From the NCBI RefSeq assembly GCF_017068395.1, contig NZ_CP070614.1:372001-436000 (forward strand): a DNA stretch of 64,000 bases. Reading direction: 5' to 3'. Made by a program: the position numbers and the translations under genes. The notes beneath the pieces were generated by a model. That model was not told where the DNA came from. It was given only the letters and a program-made list of their open reading frames with translations, and ran no database searches. Origin of the DNA: Rhodococcus pseudokoreensis. GTDB taxonomy: Bacteria; Actinomycetota; Actinomycetes; Mycobacteriales; Mycobacteriaceae. Below are positions 44,013-52,667 of the stretch, in pieces (within the stretch, counting starts at the first letter, position 1; every line of letters starts with the position of its first letter).

Positions 44013-44703
44013 CCGAATAGGGGTTGTCGTTGGATACTCGCGGCCGAGAATGCGAGCGGGTGACCTCGAGATCGGCGAGCAGGGTGGCGACGGTCTTGCT
44101 GGTCATCGAGGTTCCCCGGTCGGCGTGCACGACGTTCGGTATTCCGTGCACAGCAAAGGTTTCGGTCATCATCTCGGCAGCGAGTAGCCCCGACTCGTGG
44201 GTCTGGACGTGGGCGCCGACGATGTAGCGGGAGAAGATGTCGATCATCACGTACGCGTCGAAATACGTGCCCTTGACTGGGCCCGGAAGTTTAGTGATGT
44301 CCCACGAGTACACCTCCCGCGGTGCGGTCGCCACCAGTTCCGGACAGGCCCGGGCGGGGTGGCGGGCCTGCCGTCGACGGTCGGTGACCTGCGCGTTTTC
44401 GCGCAGTATCCGATACATCGTCGAGACCGAGCAAAGGTAGATGCCCTCGTCGAGGAGTTGGGCATAGACCTCGGCCGGGGCTCGGTCGACGAACCGGTCA
44501 CTGTCGAGAACGTCGAGGACAGTCCGGCGTTCGGCGTCGGTGAGCTTGTTCTCCGGGGTGCGCGTGACTGCGGCGGCGGTCGAATCCGGTGCCGCGGGCC
44601 GGGCCTTGTCTCGTGCTGCGGTGGATCGAATGATCCCCGTCAGTCTGGTTGCATCCCTTGTTTTTACACCGGAATCGGTGAGTTCGTGGTGGGTGCGCAT
44701 CAA
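44013..44703 (-). pseudogene. IS3-family transposase OrfB, N-terminal part
   Basis: The minus strand from 44703 reads MMRTHHELTDSGVKTRDATRLTGI, LCSVSTMYRILRENAQVTDRRRQARHPA, PREVYSWDITKLPGPVKGTYFDAYVMIDIFSRYIVGAHVQ (first Asp) and VVHADRGTSMTSKTVATLL (second Asp), and is cut at SNDNPYS. Adding the fragment starting E at about 40.64 kb rebuilds an intact rve-type DDE core. Confidence 0.9.
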
Positions 44704-44739
44704 CGTTTCTTGCGCTGCTCGTCCACATCCGCGCTCTCT

Positions 44740-45135
44740 TCAGAGTTGCTCCAAGAGCGAATGTGCTTTTCCCATGATTTCCAGCGCAGTCTCGGTGGTG
44801 GCCAGTCGCTTGTTCGCTCTCTCCAACTCGCGTTTGAGGCGTGCGATCTCGGCCTGCTCGGTGGTGAGTTTGCCGATCTTGTCGCCGGGCTTCTTTCCGT
44901 CGAGGACGCCGGCATCGCGTTGTTTGCGCCACTCGCTGATCAGGGACGAGTACAGGCCTTCGCGGCGCAGGTACGCGCCTCCGCCGTTGCTCTCGCAGGC
45001 CTGTTCATAGGCGGTCAGGTGGGCGAGCTTGTCAGCGGCGCTGAAGGCGCGTCGTCGCTGCGGGCCGTCGGCGCGTGGGTGCGAGGGGTCCATCCGGACA
45101 TTGTCCTCGACCAGAACCGTGGGGGAAATCGTCAT
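44740..45135 (-). CDS. IS3-family transposase OrfA
   Basis: 131 residues with an HTH region (RRAFSAADKLAHLTAYEQACESNGGGAYLRREGLYSSLISEWRKQRDAG) and a leucine-zipper-like C-terminal coil (KLTTEQAEIARLKRELERANKRLATTETALEIMGKAHSLLEQL). In IS3 elements OrfA binds the ends and is fused to OrfB by frameshifting. Here OrfB is disrupted by RIT 3, so only OrfA could be made. Confidence 0.82.
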   Translation of the reverse strand: MTISPTVLVEDNVRMDPSHPRADGPQRRRAFSAADKLAHLTAYEQACESNGGGAYLRREGLYSSLISEWRKQRDAGVLDGKKPGDKIGKLTTEQAEIARLKRELERANKRLATTETALEIMGKAHSLLEQL

Positions 45136-45189
45136 CGCGGGTTGATCCGTATCTCGCCCTGCAGGCGGGTTTGCTGTGAACCACTGGAC

Positions 45190-45600
45190 TCAACTCACCC
45201 TGACACCCAGGGAGACGGTACTTCACCGTGTTTCGGCGGGCATTCAGTAGTGCTGCTGCGCGAACGTAGTTTTCACCGGTTTGGAAGAACACGCGCCAGG
45301 ACCCAGTCCTTGGTGATGTCGAGCTGAGTGACGACCAGTGAGACCGCGCGCATGCCGCGATCCCGATAGCAGGTGACGGTCCGTTGAGCCGAGGGCGCTG
45401 CCGCCGCGGCGACGTCGTGTGCGGCTTTGTGCCTACCGGTGAGAGCGCGCGAATCCAACCGCGTGTGGGGGGCCCGACAGCCATCCGGTATCGGCCTGAG
45501 TGCTCGCTGCGGGCCCGCAGCAGAGTCATGGCTCGTCCTGTGGCCGTGGATGCGACGGGCATCGAGATCCACATCGTGGAGCTGTCGGCCATCTGCAGCA
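45190..45600 (-). pseudogene. PucR-type regulator fragment
   Basis: Frame pieces on the minus strand include ITKDWVLARVLPN and, in another frame, WRVFFQTGENYVRAAALLNARRNTVKYRL. The latter resembles the C-terminal helix-turn-helix of PucR/CdaR regulators. Several frameshifts; no N-terminal domain recognised. Confidence 0.5.
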
Positions 45601-45679
45601 GTGGTCGTCCCGTTGCACCGCACGCGGTCTCGATGGTCTGGACGAACCAGTGTTCTCCGGAGTTGCTTGACCTCGTAGC

Positions 45680-45889
45680 TCAACGCATCGTCCGCAACGG
45701 TCGACGGTGCCTGCCCCGGACGTCGTCCGCCTCAATCCAGTTCCGCAACGTCGCGGGCTTGATATCGAGCAACTCGCCGACATGACGTCGAGCGCCAATC
45801 TTCGACCCACCGTGCTCACCGAGTCGGTCCCGATACATACGCACGGCCCGCTCACGGGTCTCGGCGTCGTACTTCTTGGGTGTAGACAT
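45680..45889 (-). pseudogene. IS3-type OrfA fragment
   Basis: MSTPKKYDAETRERAVRMYRDRLGEHGGSKIGARRHVGELLDIKPATLRNWIEADDV is the N-terminal HTH of an IS3-family OrfA different from the one at 44.7-45.1 kb. It degenerates after the HTH and has no OrfB. Start ATG 45889 with AAGGAG upstream is preserved. Confidence 0.6.
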
Positions 45890-45959
45890 GGAAACATTCT
45901 CCTTGTTGAATCAGGAGTCTCCGGCTCGCCCAGTACGATTCAGTCGTGCGAGTGCGAGT

Positions 45960-46540
45960 GCGCGTTCATCGGTCAGGCATCCCCGATACTTGCGTCGATC
46001 ATCGCGTGCGTGCCGCATTCGCCGAGACCGACAACTTGGGCCCGGGGAAAGGGGTATCCATTCCGCGGTTGCTCAGCCCTCGCTCGAAGACCTCGGCGTT
46101 GTCGGTGGCGTCGGGGACGTCGATCTGAACTCCGTCGATGGCCATCAACCGCAGTTCCCGGAGCCATGCGCGGGGGGTTCTGGGCCGGCGAGGGGTTCGG
46201 CGATGCGCGCATAGAGTTCGCGGAGTGGTGCCTCGCCGAGCCGGGCGCGCGCTTTGCACAATGCGGACGAGGTTGGCACGTGTCAGTCGTCGTCCCATGA
46301 TCGCAGGAACCGCAGCCCGTCGACGAGCTTGCGCATCACTTCCTCGTACGCATCGCCCGTAGAACAATGTCATGGCCAGCACGAAGTAGATGACCACTCG
46401 CGCCCGGTAGCAGCCAGCGGCGCGGCTCGACCCTCCCGGTCTCGGCCAGCACCTCGTCGACCAGATCGCGGTGGACGATGCGGGTAAGGACACCGAGGCC
46501 GATACGGTCTGTCAACCGCCCACCATCGCCTGTTTCTCGA
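45960..46540 (-). pseudogene. IS4-family transposase N-terminal fragment
   Basis: Joined frames read RLTDRIGLGVLTRIVHRDLVDEVLAETGRVE, YRARVVIYFVLAMTLFYG, and PRTPRAWLRELRLMAIDGVQIDVPDATDNAEVFERG. This is the N-terminal domain of IS4-type transposases up to the first Asp (AIDG). Frameshifts occur near 46.44 and 46.22 kb; the catalytic remainder is missing. Confidence 0.6.
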
Positions 46541-46682
46541 ATGCCCGCCACGGATGCAGGGTAGTCGCGAATTATACTGCTGCACAATAATTATAGCGTC
46601 GACTCTGGGACACGAGCTCGGGGTGGGGGAGCGAATCATCCTCGCGGAATCGGGCGACTTTCCGTGATCATCGAGTGGGGAT

Positions 46683-46905
46683 GGGACGACATGCTAACGG
46701 TACCGCCACGGCACGAGATGACACTTCCTCGTTATCTACCAGTCGATTCCGACCGCAGACTCGGTGTTGCACTCACGGAATCGAACTACCGACTTGCTGC
46801 CGACGCGCTTTGCTGCAGCGAGCGTGCGGACTAAGGATCGGTGAACTGCTCGACCTCGAGCTGGACTGCGTCCACGAAATGCCCGGGCAAGGATCATGAC
46901 TGAAA
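46683..46905 (+). pseudogene. tyrosine integrase fragment
   Basis: In two frames: VPPRHEMTLPRYLPVDSDRRLGVALTESNYRLAADAL and LLQRACGLRIGELLDLELDCVHEMPGQGS. The second holds the catalytic Arg box (GLRIGELL) of a large phage-type integrase unrelated to the RIT trio. The H-x-x-R and Tyr regions are absent. Confidence 0.5.
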
Positions 46906-47126
46906 ACCCCGGAAACTGACAACGATCGAGAGTGAGACAATTAACCGGGCTCCACGCGCCCTGAGCCACTCAAAGCCCCGACTCGACTGTGGGGGGCAGT
47001 CCTGTCGTTCGGGGCGATGGGTAGGTAGCTCGGGTTGATCGTCACCCCGCGAAACCCGCAGCGGTGCCATCGTAGTGCTGTCGATGGCACCCGGTGGGAA
47101 CTGGTGCGTGAGGAAGTCGACGAACG

Positions 47127-47363
47127 TCATTCCTGCTCGGGGAACAGCTTCTCCGAGTACCCGAAGTAGCTCAGTCCGAGAAACAAGTAGTAGTCGGCCA
47201 TCTGCAGAGCCCGGCCGACTGCCGGGGAAGACGCGGTTGCCCGTTCGCGCTGCAGCGCGCGTCGCACCTCGAGCAGTCGCTCGAGCTGATCAGCGTCCAC
47301 CCCGGATGGCAGCGGGCTGGTATAGGTGTCGGATAGTGTCGTCATATCTGAGTTCCCGTTCAC
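47127..47363 (-). CDS. small protein coupled to the CoA ligase, unknown function
   Basis: 78 residues from GTG 47363, which overlaps the ligase stop (GTGA), or 72 residues from ATG 47345. Sequence: MTTLSDTYTSPLPSGVDADQ, then a helix (LERLLEVRRALQRERATASSPAVGRALQMADYYLFLGLSYFGYSEKLFPEQE). I do not recognise a family. The aromatic-rich C-terminus (YYLFLGLSYFGYSEKLF) is unusual. Its position as the last gene of the ligase operon suggests a role with the PaaA-like oxygenase, perhaps as a small subunit. Confidence 0.6.
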   Translation of the reverse strand: MNGNSDMTTLSDTYTSPLPSGVDADQLERLLEVRRALQRERATASSPAVGRALQMADYYLFLGLSYFGYSEKLFPEQE

Positions 47364-48739
47364 TTCTGGCCGAGGGTGATGGTCGGCCGCTCGGCGTCGG
47401 TCCGATGGTCGAAGATCCGCTTGGTCTTGAGCTCGTAGCGGGGCAGAGTTTCGGCGGGCAGGACTTCGGTCTCGAGGCGCACCCCGAGGCAGTCTCGTAA
47501 GTGCGCGTTGAGGTGTCGCTCAAGTTCACCGTGTTCGATGTGCGTCTCCGGGTGGGCCTCGACCTTGACGAGCATCCGGTCGAAGCCGGATGCTCGTGAG
47601 ATGTGCAGCTCGTAGTGGCTGGTCAGCCCGGCAACGTCTCCTAGGAGGTTCTCGACAGCGGTCGGGTAGACGTTCACGCCGCGGATGGTCACCATGTAGT
47701 CCGCGCGACCGAGTACCACGCCCGGCAGGTGCGCGAAGTTCCAGCCGCAGCGATGGTCCGGTCGTGATGTGCGGCGGACCAGGTCGTGTGTGCGGTACTT
47801 GATGAATGGTTGGCTGAAGTGGGTGTAGCTTGTGATGACGTGCTCGCCGACGGCGTCTTCTTGGAGTAGCGGCACTCCGGTCTGCGGGTCCGCGACGTAG
47901 GAGTGACAGACATCTTCAATGATATGAACGCCCCCGCCCCATTTCTTGCAGGACTGGCCGATCATCAGCGCCTCGCCCACGCCGTAGGCGTCCATGACCA
48001 TGTCACCGACCCCCCATATCTCGCCGATGTGCTCGCGGGTGGCCGGGATCGACAGTCCCGCCTCTCCACCCCCGGCGACCATGCGTACCCCTGAGTCGCG
48101 CAGATCGACTCCCATGCCGAGCGCGACCTCGGCCAGATGTAGGAGGTAGGTGGGTGTCGCGACGACGATGGTCGGCTTGAGTTTGACGATCTGCTTGATG
48201 CGGTCCTCGGTGCTGAGCCCACCGCCGGAGATGATCTGCAGGCCGAAGTCGCGGGCACCCCAGTAGAAGCTCCACAGTCCGATCCAGTTGCCCCAGTTGA
48301 AGCAGAAGTACATCGAGTCGCCGGGGACCATGCCGTAGTCGTGCAGCGCATAGCAGTACTGGGAGCCTGCTTTCTGCATCTCGTACTGCGAGAACGTCTC
48401 GTTCATGAAGTGTCCGGTCGTGCCGGTCGTGTGGAAGTACTGCTGCCAGTGCTCCGGGCCCAACGCGACCCCGCCGAACCCGTTCGGGCTCGCATCCTGA
48501 TCGGCCAGGTAGTCCGGTTTGTCGGTGAACGGCAGCTTGTGATGGAAATCGTCCCAGGTCACGATGTCGGACGGCTTCACCGCTGCTTGGTCGTACAGAC
48601 GTCGGTGCAGCGGTGACGCCTCGTAGGCCCACGCCACCATGTTTCGGATCTTGGACAGGTGGATCGCGTCGAGTTCTTCGCGGGACGCGGTCTGCGTCTG
48701 GCTGTTCCAGAAGGTCTTGTCCTCCAGCGGCGTGGTCAT
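47360..48739 (-). CDS. phenylacetate-CoA-ligase-like (PaaK family) AMP-forming enzyme
   Basis: 459 residues from ATG 48739; the longer frame to 48814 lacks family sequence. Motifs of the ANL superfamily, PaaK branch: FHTTGTTGHF (phosphate loop), VMDAYGVGEALM (A5 region), IKYRTHDLVRR (A7, ribose-binding Asp), GRADYMVTIRGVNVYPTAVENLL (A8 hinge) and a C-terminal ELKTKRIFDHR bearing the A10 Lys region. It should activate an aromatic or cyclic carboxylic acid to its CoA thioester. With crotonase and MaoC genes upstream in the same operon, it probably supplies the substrate of the PaaA-like monooxygenase encoded at 8.7-12.7 kb. Confidence 0.88.
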   Translation of the reverse strand: MTTPLEDKTFWNSQTQTASREELDAIHLSKIRNMVAWAYEASPLHRRLYDQAAVKPSDIVTWDDFHHKLPFTDKPDYLADQDASPNGFGGVALGPEHWQQYFHTTGTTGHFMNETFSQYEMQKAGSQYCYALHDYGMVPGDSMYFCFNWGNWIGLWSFYWGARDFGLQIISGGGLSTEDRIKQIVKLKPTIVVATPTYLLHLAEVALGMGVDLRDSGVRMVAGGGEAGLSIPATREHIGEIWGVGDMVMDAYGVGEALMIGQSCKKWGGGVHIIEDVCHSYVADPQTGVPLLQEDAVGEHVITSYTHFSQPFIKYRTHDLVRRTSRPDHRCGWNFAHLPGVVLGRADYMVTIRGVNVYPTAVENLLGDVAGLTSHYELHISRASGFDRMLVKVEAHPETHIEHGELERHLNAHLRDCLGVRLETEVLPAETLPRYELKTKRIFDHRTDAERPTITLGQK

Positions 48740-48749
48740 GTCGTCTCTC

Positions 48750-49541
48750 CTAACTTCCGGTCCAGTGCGGTGCGCGTTTGTCGAGAAAGGCGGCGGCGCC
48801 CTCCCGATGGTCATGGGTGCTCTTCAGCACGCTCTGGCCCAGCCGTTCGAGGCGGCGCCCGGTCTCGCTGTCGACGTCCGTGCAGGTGTTGAGCACGAGC
48901 TTGGCCATGCCGAGGGCGAGGGGTGCATGCTTGGACAGCTCACCCGCCAAGGTGAACGCGGCCGCCAAGGACTCGCCTTTGGGTACCACCCGGGTGGCTA
49001 AACCGGCGGCCTGCGCGGCTGCGGTGTCGAGCGAGCCTCCGAGCATGACGAGTTCTTTGGCGCGCCCGAGGCCGACGTGGCGCACCATCCGCGAGCAGCC
49101 GCCGGAGCCTGGGATGAGACCGACTCGGCCCTCTGGCATGACGAGGCGGGAGCTCTCCCCGAGGACACGAAAGTCACAGGAGAGGGCGAGTTCGAAGCCC
49201 CCGCCGGCAGCGACACCGTCGATGGCGGCGATGACGGGCACCTCGATCGCCTCGATGGTGTCGAAGACGTCGTGGATGCCGCGTGCGACTGCACGAAAGC
49301 CGCGGGTGCCCAGGGAGGTTAGGTCCCCCATGTCGCTGACGTCCTCGCCTGCGGAGAACCCTCGGCCGGAGCCGGTCAAGATCAGGACGCGCAGGTTCGG
49401 ATCGGTCGTCGCCCGGTCAACGGCGTCGCGCATCTCCGCACGCATCTGGGCGTTCCAGGCGTTGAGCCGTTCCGGGCGGTTGAGCGTGAGTACCCTAATT
49501 CCTCCATCGAGGTCCTCCTCGAGCAGGAAGTCGTAGTTCAT
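48750..49541 (-). CDS. enoyl-CoA hydratase/isomerase (crotonase) family protein
   Basis: 263 residues, full family length. Oxyanion-hole segments RGFSAGEDVSDMG and DGVAAGGGFELALSCDFRVLGE; then MPEGRVGLIPGSGGCSRMVRHVGLGRAKELVMLGGSLDTAAAQAAGLATRVVP. The position that is Glu in hydratases appears as PEGRVGLIPGSGG, with Asp or Glu absent at the second site, so isomerase or hydrolase activity is also possible. The stop lies 10 bp before the ligase start; its own start overlaps the stop of the next upstream gene (ATGA). Confidence 0.88.
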   Translation of the reverse strand: MNYDFLLEEDLDGGIRVLTLNRPERLNAWNAQMRAEMRDAVDRATTDPNLRVLILTGSGRGFSAGEDVSDMGDLTSLGTRGFRAVARGIHDVFDTIEAIEVPVIAAIDGVAAGGGFELALSCDFRVLGESSRLVMPEGRVGLIPGSGGCSRMVRHVGLGRAKELVMLGGSLDTAAAQAAGLATRVVPKGESLAAAFTLAGELSKHAPLALGMAKLVLNTCTDVDSETGRRLERLGQSVLKSTHDHREGAAAFLDKRAPHWTGS

Positions 49542-49882
49542 ATGTCTCTCATTTTCAGGGTTAGCGTGGCGGCCACGGTCCCGTCGGCTTTGACGACCTC
49601 GGCGCCGCCCTCGGTGGGGGTCACCATCAGGGTGTCACCTGGAAAGACCGGCGTGCGGAAGCGGACGTCGGCCGACTCGAGGGCCTCGGCGCCGACCTGG
49701 GCGACAAGGGTGTCGATGATCAGTGCCGCGGTGAGAGGACCGTGCGCGATGACGGACGGCATGCCCGAAGCCTTCGCGAATTCCTCGTCGACGTGGATTG
49801 GGTTGAAGTCACCGACGGCGCCGGCGTAGCGAGCGATCTGCACGCGTCCGATAGCCGCGGTCGTGGTCTCGATGAGCGCCAT
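49538..49882 (-). CDS. MaoC-like (R)-enoyl-CoA hydratase
   Basis: 114 residues, single hot-dog fold. The hydratase-2 signature is visible as YAGAVGDFNPIHVDEEFAKASGMPSVIAHGPLTAALI, with the catalytic Asp and His in DFNPIH and the Gly/Ser region AHG. The C-terminus VRFRTPVFPGDTLMVTPTEGG is typical. It overlaps both neighbours in ATGA motifs. It probably works as a pair with the next gene, one catalytic and one structural hot-dog domain. Confidence 0.88.
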   Translation of the reverse strand: MALIETTTAAIGRVQIARYAGAVGDFNPIHVDEEFAKASGMPSVIAHGPLTAALIIDTLVAQVGAEALESADVRFRTPVFPGDTLMVTPTEGGAEVVKADGTVAATLTLKMRDI

Positions 49883-50271
49883 CAGGCAGCCTTCCGTTCG
49901 ATGAACGTCGACGATTGGCGCTGTATCAGGTCGCCGTCGCTGTCGTGGAATTCAGCGACGACGACGCCGAAGCGGCTGCTGCCCTTGTCGAAGACCTTGT
50001 CAATGAAGACCGTGATGTTGACGGTCTCGTCGCGGTGAAAGGGACGCGTCCACTCGTAGGTGAGCCCGCCCAGCAACGCACGGCTGAGGTCGAGCCCCAG
50101 GACCTCGACGAATTGCGTCTCACCGGCCACTGTGGGCCCGAAGAACGGTGCGAGCCGGGCGGTCCCGGCAGCGCTGGTAGAGCCGAGCGCGCGGGCCAGG
50201 TTGTCGATCCGCGCCGCCGACACGACCTCCTGCCCGGCGAACACACTCTTGCCCTCGGCATCGAGTTTCAT
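49882..50271 (-). CDS. MaoC-like N-terminal (FAS1-type) dehydratase partner
   Basis: 129 residues. The sequence LAPFFGPTVAGETQFVEVLGLDLSRALLGGLTYEWTRPFHRDETVNITVFIDKVFDKGSSRFGVVVAEFHDSDGDLIQRQSSTFIER resembles the N-terminal MaoC dehydratase-like domain, which lacks the catalytic Asp/His. Such subunits pair with a catalytic hydratase to bind bulky acyl-CoA. First gene of the operon reading towards 47.1 kb; a palindrome CGACTAGTCA lies 20 bp upstream of its start. Confidence 0.82.
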   Translation of the reverse strand: MKLDAEGKSVFAGQEVVSAARIDNLARALGSTSAAGTARLAPFFGPTVAGETQFVEVLGLDLSRALLGGLTYEWTRPFHRDETVNITVFIDKVFDKGSSRFGVVVAEFHDSDGDLIQRQSSTFIERKAA

Positions 50272-50290
50272 GAACTACCTCCTATTTATT

Positions 50291-50300
50291 CGACTAGTCA
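50291..50300. promoter_or_regulatory. operator candidate CGACTAGTCA
   Basis: Nearly palindromic 10-mer 20 bp upstream of the MaoC/crotonase/ligase operon, matching the perfect palindrome CGACTAGTCG upstream of the PaaA-like operon. On the minus strand the extended match is ACTGACTAGTCGAATAAA versus ACCGACTAGTCGAACAAA. It is so close to the start that a bound repressor would cover the promoter. Confidence 0.4.
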
Positions 50301-50489
50301 GTAGAATGACTTGTAGGGAGTTGTGAGTCAAGACGTCGGTCAGCCTGTCGAGACTCGTCGGATCTCCACTTTTGAGCTATCGCATATTCGGGAATAGCCC
50401 GTGGCGGCAGCGGTGTACGCGCCGGAATGTCCTCGCAGTGGAGGACGAGGACGTGCCGGAACACGGAGGCCCAGTCGTGTTATCGGGCG

Positions 50490-50576
50490 ATAGCCGGGTC
50501 CTGCCTTGTGATAGTGCGTCGTGATGCCGTCTACGTCGATCGTGTGGCTGGAACTCCCTATCGTCGTGACAGTCAT
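50490..50576 (-). pseudogene. alpha/beta hydrolase N-terminal fragment
   Basis: MTVTTIGSSSHTIDVDGITTHYHKAGPG resembles the first beta strands of ring-fission-product hydrolases (compare HIVVGGITTNYLDAGDG in the gene at 60014). The sequence then loses similarity before the nucleophile elbow. Confidence 0.45.
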
Positions 50577-50635
50577 GCGCGGTGTCTTCCGTAGAAGATT
50601 GCAGTCTGGGGAAGTAAGGGGTCAGGAGTCGACGG

Positions 50636-51265
50636 TCATGCCCTGTGGGCAAGGCGTTCGGCGGTACCTCGCAGCGACGCCAGCGGGACCACTTCGTGAA
50701 CCAGGCCCGCATGGTGCGCTTGTAATGCCGTCACAGGGTTGTGCACGGTCGGGTTTGTGGCGCAGATCGTGCGAAGTCCTGCTGGCAATCCACCCTCCCT
50801 GTTGCTCACATCATCTGCAGGGGTGAAACGAGGCGGCTCGAAGAAGGAGGCGTTGCTGGACGCGACGACGACATCGGCATCACGCAAGAATCGGAATGAT
50901 TCTCGACAGGCGATGCCGTTCACGGTCACGATCAGGTGTTTGTCGACGCCGCATTCCTTCGGGCTGATGGCAAAAGCTTCCCATCCCAGGGCGTTGCCGC
51001 CGCAGGAAAGTGGCTGGGGCGGGTCTTCTGCGTCGAACCCCATGCAGAATGCTTCGACACCAGCCGCGGACACGATGATCGAGTGGATGCTCGCGTCGTC
51101 CCGAACCAGCGACCACAGCTGCTGTAGCCGCTTGGCCATGGTCGCATTGATGGCATTGAGCGCAGTGGTCCGATTCAACGTCACGCGCAACACTCCGTCG
51201 TGCTGATCGCACAGCACGCGGCTGTAGGTGTCCTCTTCTGCCGCAACGAGGTTTGGCAGCACCAT
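50636..51265 (-). CDS. crotonase-family protein, probably truncated
   Basis: 209 residues from ATG 51265 (MVLPNLVAAEEDTYSRVLCDQHDGVLRVTLNRTTALNAINATM). The first oxyanion region is present but altered (VEAFCMGFDAEDPPQP), the second reads NGIACRESFRFLRDADVVVASSNASFFEPP, without the usual G-G-G. The protein ends at AHRA, about 50 residues short of a normal crotonase. The missing C-terminal helices and unusual second loop suggest a decaying gene. It is oriented with the neighbouring operon but separated by 360 bp. Confidence 0.6.
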   Translation of the reverse strand: MVLPNLVAAEEDTYSRVLCDQHDGVLRVTLNRTTALNAINATMAKRLQQLWSLVRDDASIHSIIVSAAGVEAFCMGFDAEDPPQPLSCGGNALGWEAFAISPKECGVDKHLIVTVNGIACRESFRFLRDADVVVASSNASFFEPPRFTPADDVSNREGGLPAGLRTICATNPTVHNPVTALQAHHAGLVHEVVPLASLRGTAERLAHRA

Positions 51266-51451
51266 CACAACCTCCGGTTCCTGTCGATCCACTGTTCGAC
51301 ACGGCTTCGTGTGCGTGCTCAACAGTGCGGCGACAGATCGTGTTCCACCATTCAACGATCCACGGCCGCCCACGAACATCCGGGAAAACTACGGAAGTTA
51401 ACTCGGCTGCCGCTCGATACCGTGTGGTGTGGCCACGCGGTGTGGCAGTGA

Positions 51452-52252
51452 CGGAACGCTGACGACGTCGAGTTCGCGACCAAAACTGCTCTGGCGCAGC
51501 ACGTGATCGAACGCGCACTCGCGGCGCGGGTGCCGTTTTCGTGGTGACCGCCGATGGATCCTACGGTCAGGTCAAATACCTACGGTCTGGCACGAACAAC
51601 ACGATGTGTCGTACGTGCTGGCCGCCCGGCGCAACGACGACGTGTTCACCACCACCGGTCGCACCGGCCGGGCAGGCGAGATCATCGCCGCGGTCCCGGC
51701 GAAGCAGTGGCGCCGCATCTCCGCCGGCGACGGCGCCCGGTGCGGGTGCCGATCGGGATCGCCTGGGCACCGGGGCGTGGGCACTGGCTGCTCGCCCGCC
51801 GATCCCTCTCGGACCCCACCGAGATCGCCTACTACATCTGCTCCGGGCCAGGCCGCACCGCTCTCACCGAACTCGCCACCGTCGCCGAGTCGCGGCGGAT
51901 CGAGGAATGCTTCCAGCAGACCGAGAACGAGGCCGGCCTCGTTCTCGGCCACTACCAGGTGCGGACCTACCGCGCCTGGTACACGCACACCACCTTGCCG
52001 ATGCTCGCCCTCGCCTGGCTCGCCGGTACGAAAACCGAAGCTATTAAAGGGGAATCGGTGTCACCGAACAGGGTATGATCGGATACACGCTACCCGAGAT
52101 CCGGCGGCTACTCGTGCATCTGATCCTCCGCCACGCCCACCCCGACGATCACGTCTTGCTCTGGTCACGCTGGCGTAGACGCCGACAACATCAGGCCCGC
52201 GTCTGCCATTACCGAACCCGAGGGCGCTCGGCATAAGTGCCGTTGCAGTATT
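51452..52252 (+). pseudogene. IS701-family transposase fragment
   Basis: Related to the remnant at 2.3-3.3 kb: DEVEFATKTALAQHVIERALAARVPFSW, then after frameshifts VRVPIGIAWAPGRGHWLLARRSLSDPTEIAYYIC and RIEECFQQTENEAGLVLGHYQVRTYRAWYTHTTLPMLALAWLAG. It starts in the middle of the gene and has at least three frame breaks. As in the first copy, the C-terminal part (MIGYTLPEIRRLLVHLILRHAHPDDH) lies in the -1 frame after AAAGGGG. The end sequence AAGTGCCGTTGCAGTA is identical to that copy. Confidence 0.75.
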
Positions 52253-52254
52253 TT

Positions 52255-52648
52255 AGAGCGTGTTTTCTCATGTGGATGAAGTGGCGTGTGAGACATAATC
52301 TGGTCCGTGGCAGATGAGTTGTCACTGCGATCGGGGTGCCGGATGCGTTGTGGGAGACGGCCGAACTGCCGATTCCGCGATTCGCCGCACGCCCGCAGGG
52401 AGGTGGCAGTGCGCCGGTGGGTGATCGTGCCGTGTTGACCGCGATCGTGTACGTGCTCACCGGTGCGGACGCGCCTGGCGTCATCTGCCGCCCTCGTTCG
52501 GGGTTACCTGCCGACCACCATCGCCTGGCGCACCGGCTACCGTCGGATGACCATCCGGTACGAGCGCTGCGACGCACATTTCGCCCATTCCTCCACCTCG
52601 CCGCCGCACTAAGCTGCTTCAAGAAACTTCCCACATGAGACGAGCTCT
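52255..52648 (+). mobile_element. internally deleted IS5-type element (MITE-like)
   Basis: About 394 bp with related ends, AGAGCGTGTTTTCTCATGTGG on the left and the inverse of AGAGCTCGTCTCATGTGG on the right. The inside joins the start of an IS5-family transposase (RIGVPDALWETAELPIPRFAARPQGGG and VGDRAVLTAIVYVLT) directly to its very end (FLHLAAALSCFKKLPT). A transposase-lacking derivative could still be moved by a full-length relative elsewhere. Confidence 0.6.
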
Positions 52649-52667
52649 TTAGTCGGTGGGTGCAGGT

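Noticed and set aside
45273..45683. A real gene on the minus strand (136 residues)
   Set aside because: It mixes PucR-like pieces with non-coding frame sequence and has no consistent homology.
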